A DNA stretch of 64,000 nucleotides from Muricauda sp. SCSIO 65647 (GTDB taxonomy: Bacteria; Bacteroidota; Bacteroidia; Flavobacteriales; Flavobacteriaceae), in contig NZ_CP091037.1 of NCBI RefSeq assembly GCF_021534965.1, positions 1,900,501 to 1,964,500 on the forward strand, given 5' to 3'. Under the pieces are notes generated by a model. It made no database searches. It saw only the letters and a program-made list of their open reading frames with translations, and was not told the origin of the DNA. This document shows, one piece after another, positions 60,450 to 64,000 of the stretch. The translations under genes were made by a program, and so were the position numbers. How positions within the stretch are numbered: the stretch's first letter is position 1; each line of letters opens with the position of its first letter.

Positions 60450-60470
60450 CTAATTCAAATAATCACTGTG

Positions 60471-60507
60471 CCCGTTGCATTTCAGTGTAGCGGGTTTTTT
60501 CTTTTTT
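60471..60507 (+). terminator. intrinsic terminator after gdhA
   Basis: CCCGTTGC, eight bases, GTAGCGGG, then TTTTTT and another T run. Eight pairs including two G-T wobbles. Confidence 0.7.
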
Positions 60508-60533
60508 ATCTTTACGGTATCGTTTGATTTTCC

Positions 60534-61253
60534 ATGCAGGTAGCTACCAGGGCCATTGTTTTTTCATCACTGAAGTATGGAGATACAAGTTTGATCGTAA
60601 AGGCATTTACCCAGTCTGACGGTCTTAAATCGTATCTGTTGAAAGGTGTGCTTTCTTCAAAAAGAGGCAAATTGAAAACTGCCTATTTTCAGCCCTTGAC
60701 CCAATTAGAACTAATCGCCAACCATAAAAACAAGGGTACGCTCGAGACCATTAAAGAGGCCAAGGTCATCTACCCGTACAAGACGCTGCATACCCATGTG
60801 GTGAAGAACAGCATAGTGCTTTTCTTGGCAGAAATGTTAGGGTCTAGCATTCAAGAAGAAGAAAAAGATGAAAGTCTATATAATTATTTGGAATACAGTT
60901 TGAATTGGATGGATGACCATGAAAACATCGCTAATTTTCACATTCTTTTTTTGCTGAACCTGACCAAATATTTAGGATTCTACCCAGATACTTCCTATCA
61001 AAAAGAGGCCTATTTTGATTTGCTCGAGGGAAACTTTTCAATACGACCTTCGCTCAATCCCATTATTCAAGGATCGACCCTCGATTGTTTTAGACAATTT
61101 TTAGGCATAAATTTTGATGCACTATTGACGATAAAAATGAACAAGACCAACCGACAAGAACTGTTGCAAGCAGTGATTCTTTATTTCGGGCTACATTTGC
61201 ACGGATTCAGAAAACCCAGATCGTTGGCTGTTTTAAATGCGGTGTTTGATTAA
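60534..61253 (+). CDS. recO: DNA repair protein RecO
   Basis: A 239-residue protein. The N-terminal OB fold reads MQVATRAIVFSSLKYGDTSLIVKAFTQSDGLKSYLLKGV, followed by the helical C-terminal part (FHILFLLNLTKYLGFYPDT). RecO mediates RecA loading with RecR and anneals single-stranded DNA in the RecF pathway. The zinc-binding Cys set present in some RecO proteins is missing, which is usual in this phylum. It is two bases from the TonB receptor gene, a chance operon. Confidence 0.93.
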   Translation: MQVATRAIVFSSLKYGDTSLIVKAFTQSDGLKSYLLKGVLSSKRGKLKTAYFQPLTQLELIANHKNKGTLETIKEAKVIYPYKTLHTHVVKNSIVLFLAEMLGSSIQEEEKDESLYNYLEYSLNWMDDHENIANFHILFLLNLTKYLGFYPDTSYQKEAYFDLLEGNFSIRPSLNPIIQGSTLDCFRQFLGINFDALLTIKMNKTNRQELLQAVILYFGLHLHGFRKPRSLAVLNAVFD

Positions 61254-61255
61254 GT

Positions 61256-63670
61256 ATGGGCAAGAAGGGTTTCCTACTTTTTTTTCTACTTTTCCCATGG
61301 TTCGTTTCCTCACAACAAGTTATGGTGATGGATGTCGATACTGGCAACCCTATTGCCAACGTAGCGGTGTTCAATAAAGATAAATCAAAGAGTATTATCA
61401 CTGATTTTGGTGGTCGTTGCGACCTTTCCATCTTTGGTCGCAATGAACGTATTGAGTTCAGGCATATCAGTTATCAGCCCTTGAAGACCAGCAAGGCGAT
61501 CATATCAAAAAGGGGCAATAGGGTTTTTTTGCAGGTAAAAGCAGAGCAGCTTGACGAAGTGATCATGTCAGTCTCAAAATGGGAGCAACAACGAAAAGAT
61601 ATACCCCAAAAAGTAGAATTGATCAACGCACAGAGCATCGCCTTGGCCAATCCACAGACCTCAGCAGACCTTTTACAGCAAAGTGGCAAGGTATTCGTGC
61701 AAAAAAGCCAGTTGGGCGGTGGTAGCCCCATGATTCGTGGTTTTGCCACCAATAGGGTACTGTTGTCGGTCGATGGTGTTCGTATGAACAATGCCATTTT
61801 TAGGGGCGGTAATGTACAGAATGTCATTTCGATCGATCCCTTTACGGTACAGAACACCGAAGTGATTTTTGGTCCCGGCTCGGTTATTTATGGTAGTGAT
61901 GCCATTGGTGGGGTGATGAATTTTTTTACGAAGAATCCACGTTTTTCATTCACCGACAGCCTTGCGGTTTCGGGTAGCGCCCTGTATCGTTTTTCAACGG
62001 CCAATACCGAAAATACCGCCCATGCCGATGTCAACTTGGGCAAGAAAAAATGGGCATCTTACACCAGTGTTTCCTACAGTGATTTTGGTGATTTGACCAT
62101 GGGCGAGCATGGCCCTGATGATTACTTGAGAAATAGTTTTGTGGTGAGGCGGAATGGGCAAGACGTGCTGGTACCAAATAAGGACCCAAGAGAGCAGGTG
62201 CCCTCTGGGTATGACCAAATCAATTTTTTGCAGAAGTTCAAATTCCGCCCGAACAACAACTATACCTATGATTTGGGGCTATATTATTCTGAAACATCAG
62301 ACTACTCTCGATACGATCGTTTGATTAGGCCCAATAACGCGGGTGATGGGCTACGCTCAGCAGAATGGTTCTATGGCCCCCAAAAATGGTTCATGGGCAA
62401 TTTTCAGGTCACCAAACAAGGAAGGAATAAATTTTACGATCGTGTGAAATTGACGACCGCCTATCAATTTTTTCAAGAGAGCAGAAATGAGCGGGGTTTT
62501 CAAGATCCTACCCTTTTCAAGACGGAAGAAAAAATCGATGCTCTTTCGGTGAACCTTGACTTTGAAAACAAAAAGATCGGCAACCTCAGACTCTATTATG
62601 GGGCCGAGTACATTTTCAATAAAGTGAACTCTGATGGAAGCCAACAAAATATCGAAACGAGCGAAACAAGTGATTCAGCTTCGAGATATCCTGATGGGGC
62701 AACTTGGCAGACCTTTGCAGGGTATATCAACGGCGAATATCAGATCAAACCCAATTTCACAGTTTTGTCAGGGCTGCGTTATAGCCAGGTATGGGTTGAT
62801 GCACAGTTCGATGACAGCTTTTTTCAATTTCCCTTTGAGGAGGCCGATATCATTACGGGGGCTTTGACGGGCAGTATCGGTTTCAGTTGGTTTCCAAAAG
62901 AAAATTTTCAGGTCACACTGAACGGTTCAACTGCTTTTAGGGCGCCGAATATTGACGATGTGGGCAAGATATTCGATTCTGAACCTGGTTCGGTTGTGGT
63001 GCCCAACCCCGATCTAAAACCTGAATATGCCTATAATGTTGACTTTGGCATCAGAAAAAACTTCAATGATAAACTGGTATTTTCGGCAGCCACCTACTAT
63101 ACCTATCTGGTCGATGCCCTGGTGCGGAGAAATTTTGCCTTCAATGGACAATCTGAAATAGAATACAATGGTGAACTCAGTAATGTTCAGGCCATTCAGA
63201 ATGCGGCTAAGGCCTATGTGTATGGTTTTGAATTCGGGTTAGAGGCCTTTCTGAATGAAAATTGGTCACTGAGATCAAACCTTACCTTTACAGAAGGTGT
63301 TGAAGAAGAAGAAGACGGTACCGACTCACCGGCCCGTCATGTGGCACCTACCTTTGCCGATGTTCATTTACTGTATAAGAATTCAAAACTCACCACCGAC
63401 CTGTTTTTGAATTTTAATGGTGAGATACCTTTCGAAGACCTGGCTTTTTCTGAACGGAACAAACCTTTTATCTATGCAATCGACGACGAGGGAAATCCGT
63501 ACTCGCCTTCATGGTATACCCTGAACCTGCGTTCGCAATATCAAATATCCCACGCCTTGAAGGCCTCGCTGAACCTTGAGAATATCACAAATCAACGATA
63601 CCGTACCTATTCTTCAGGTATTGTTGCCCCGGGAACCAATTTGATCATGGGGCTTGAATATAGTTTTTAA
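61256..63670 (+). CDS. TonB-dependent outer-membrane receptor
   Basis: An 804-residue receptor. Signal peptide, then a CarboxypepD-regulatory-like domain (MVMDVDTGNPIANVAVFNKDKS), a plug with QTSADLLQQSGKVFVQKSQLGGGSPMIRGFATNRVLLSVDGVRMNN, and a 22-strand barrel ending in LEYSF. The plug style is that of haem/haemoglobin or metal receptors (HmuR-like: DGVRMNNAIFRGGNVQNVISIDPFTVQNTEV). The barrel motif FRAPNIDD and NPDLKPEYAYNVDFG are the typical second box. The cargo, haem or a metal chelate, is inferred. No hemophore or uptake permease is adjacent. Transcribed with recO. Confidence 0.94.
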   Translation: MGKKGFLLFFLLFPWFVSSQQVMVMDVDTGNPIANVAVFNKDKSKSIITDFGGRCDLSIFGRNERIEFRHISYQPLKTSKAIISKRGNRVFLQVKAEQLDEVIMSVSKWEQQRKDIPQKVELINAQSIALANPQTSADLLQQSGKVFVQKSQLGGGSPMIRGFATNRVLLSVDGVRMNNAIFRGGNVQNVISIDPFTVQNTEVIFGPGSVIYGSDAIGGVMNFFTKNPRFSFTDSLAVSGSALYRFSTANTENTAHADVNLGKKKWASYTSVSYSDFGDLTMGEHGPDDYLRNSFVVRRNGQDVLVPNKDPREQVPSGYDQINFLQKFKFRPNNNYTYDLGLYYSETSDYSRYDRLIRPNNAGDGLRSAEWFYGPQKWFMGNFQVTKQGRNKFYDRVKLTTAYQFFQESRNERGFQDPTLFKTEEKIDALSVNLDFENKKIGNLRLYYGAEYIFNKVNSDGSQQNIETSETSDSASRYPDGATWQTFAGYINGEYQIKPNFTVLSGLRYSQVWVDAQFDDSFFQFPFEEADIITGALTGSIGFSWFPKENFQVTLNGSTAFRAPNIDDVGKIFDSEPGSVVVPNPDLKPEYAYNVDFGIRKNFNDKLVFSAATYYTYLVDALVRRNFAFNGQSEIEYNGELSNVQAIQNAAKAYVYGFEFGLEAFLNENWSLRSNLTFTEGVEEEEDGTDSPARHVAPTFADVHLLYKNSKLTTDLFLNFNGEIPFEDLAFSERNKPFIYAIDDEGNPYSPSWYTLNLRSQYQISHALKASLNLENITNQRYRTYSSGIVAPGTNLIMGLEYSF

Positions 63671-63674
63671 ACAG

Positions 63675-63702
63675 AAAAGCCCAGATAAAACTGGGCTTTT
63701 TT
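63675..63702. terminator. intrinsic terminator between the TonB receptor gene and the LEA-like gene
   Basis: AAAAGCCCAG, six bases, CTGGGCTTTT, then TT. A perfect ten-pair stem with A and T tracts on both sides, so it can work for both convergent genes. Confidence 0.85.
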
Positions 63703-63722
63703 GATTCTTTAAACTAGACGGC

Positions 63723-64000
63723 CTAGTGGTCTTCAGTTGCCTCCTCTACCTTTTTAGCTGCATCGTTTACGGCTTTTTTGGCGTCATCTCCAACCTCTTT
63801 GGCCGCGTCTTTTACATCATTTGCCGCATCTTCAGCAGCATTCTTGACATTTTCTCCCATTTCTTCAGCCGCTTTCATGGCATTTTCACCGGCTTCTTTG
63901 GCCCCGTTCATGGCGTCTTCTCCCGCTTCTTTTAGGTTTTCACCAGCCTCCTCTAACGATTCAGCGGCCTCACCTGCTGCTTCGGCAGCTTCTTGGGAGG
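63723..64000 (-). CDS. LEA-like amphipathic repeat protein (5' cut by window)
   Basis: The frame stays open past the first ATG (63911) to the window edge, giving at least 91 residues. The composition is Ala, Glu, Lys, Asp, Asn and Gly in 11-residue repeats of the type AAxxAGENVKNAAED, AKEVGDDAKKAVND. Such sequences form long amphipathic helices, as in group 3 LEA proteins and apolipoprotein-like repeats that protect cells in drying or osmotic stress. The N-terminus and any signal peptide lie outside the window. The stop is TAG just after the residues TEDH. Confidence 0.8.
   Translation of the reverse strand, partial: SQEAAEAAGEAAESLEEAGENLKEAGEDAMNGAKEAGENAMKAAEEMGENVKNAAEDAANDVKDAAKEVGDDAKKAVNDAAKKVEEATEDH

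Overview
The window looks like a chromosome segment of a marine-type member of Flavobacteriaceae (Bacteroidota). The clues are lipoprotein signal peptides with short lipoboxes, Bacteroidota-style promoters (TTTG-N19-TAnnTTTG) without obvious Shine-Dalgarno sites, a complete Bat aerotolerance operon, GH92 mannosidases with a mannose-type transporter, a TonB-dependent receptor with an N-terminal carboxypeptidase-regulatory-like domain, and moderate GC. The genus cannot be fixed from the sequence alone. I see no rRNA, tRNA, CRISPR array, insertion sequence or prophage. This is mostly housekeeping and metabolic core genome.

Layout. 1-7731 (+): a mannose-glycan operon of two GH92 enzymes (the first cut by the window edge), a six-hairpin glycosidase-like lipoprotein, a GntR/UTRA repressor, a ROK sugar kinase and an MFS sugar symporter, packed with 4-base overlaps. 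7777-8738 (+): CYTH enzyme and YCII-like lipoprotein. 8742-9761 (-): pheS. 9878-12431 (-): SulP transporter plus beta-carbonic anhydrase, a likely bicarbonate module. 12518-21568 (-): moxR, DUF58, a BatD-like membrane protein, batA, batB, batC, batD, batE, nearly all overlapping. 21739-24495 (+): aldo/keto reductase, SDR and AlbA_2 (Schlafen-like) protein. 24518-27392 (-): amylosucrase and fructokinase, a sucrose-use pair. 27485-30034 (-): B12-dependent ribonucleotide reductase. 30356-33627: metallophosphatase, HhH membrane protein, a duplicated-domain secreted protein, and two gene-poor stretches holding terminators and candidate small ORFs. 33628-36168 (-): ALDH, DUF1304 and 3-hydroxyanthranilate dioxygenase. 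36273-37564 (-): two CAP-domain lipoproteins. 37728-40682: cvpA diverging from a small unknown protein, ABM protein and glpD. 40684-44951: PDZ-hydrolase, LytTR membrane regulator, gpsA, unknown lipoprotein. 45172-48389: PhyH-like oxygenase, a secreted trio (duplicated beta protein, YCII, DinB) and cytochrome c. 48421-50396: YheT-like hydrolase and bestrophin. 50483-52424 (+): UBP zinc finger with a cNMP/TrxR-like fusion. 52430-57300: nitronate monooxygenase, thioesterase, DMT transporter, ArsC-like protein, Asp/Glu racemase, ArsR regulator, DUF3298-type lipoprotein. 57409-63670 (+): SnoaL-like protein, cystathionine synthase/lyase, gdhA, recO, TonB receptor. 63723-64000 (-): a LEA-like repeat protein cut by the edge.

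Most noteworthy: both GH92 enzymes carry Gln where the family general acid Glu is expected, which suggests an unusual substrate such as a mannosyl phosphodiester. The UBP finger/cNMP-TrxR-like pair lacks the TrxR redox disulfide. A perfect 9+7+9 inverted repeat sits inside a consensus promoter of glpD. Three promoters end four bases before their start codons, which suggests leaderless mRNAs. A strong terminator with no annotated gene before it follows a 30-codon ORF at 32110-32255. These functional readings are inferences from motifs and context; no database search was run.
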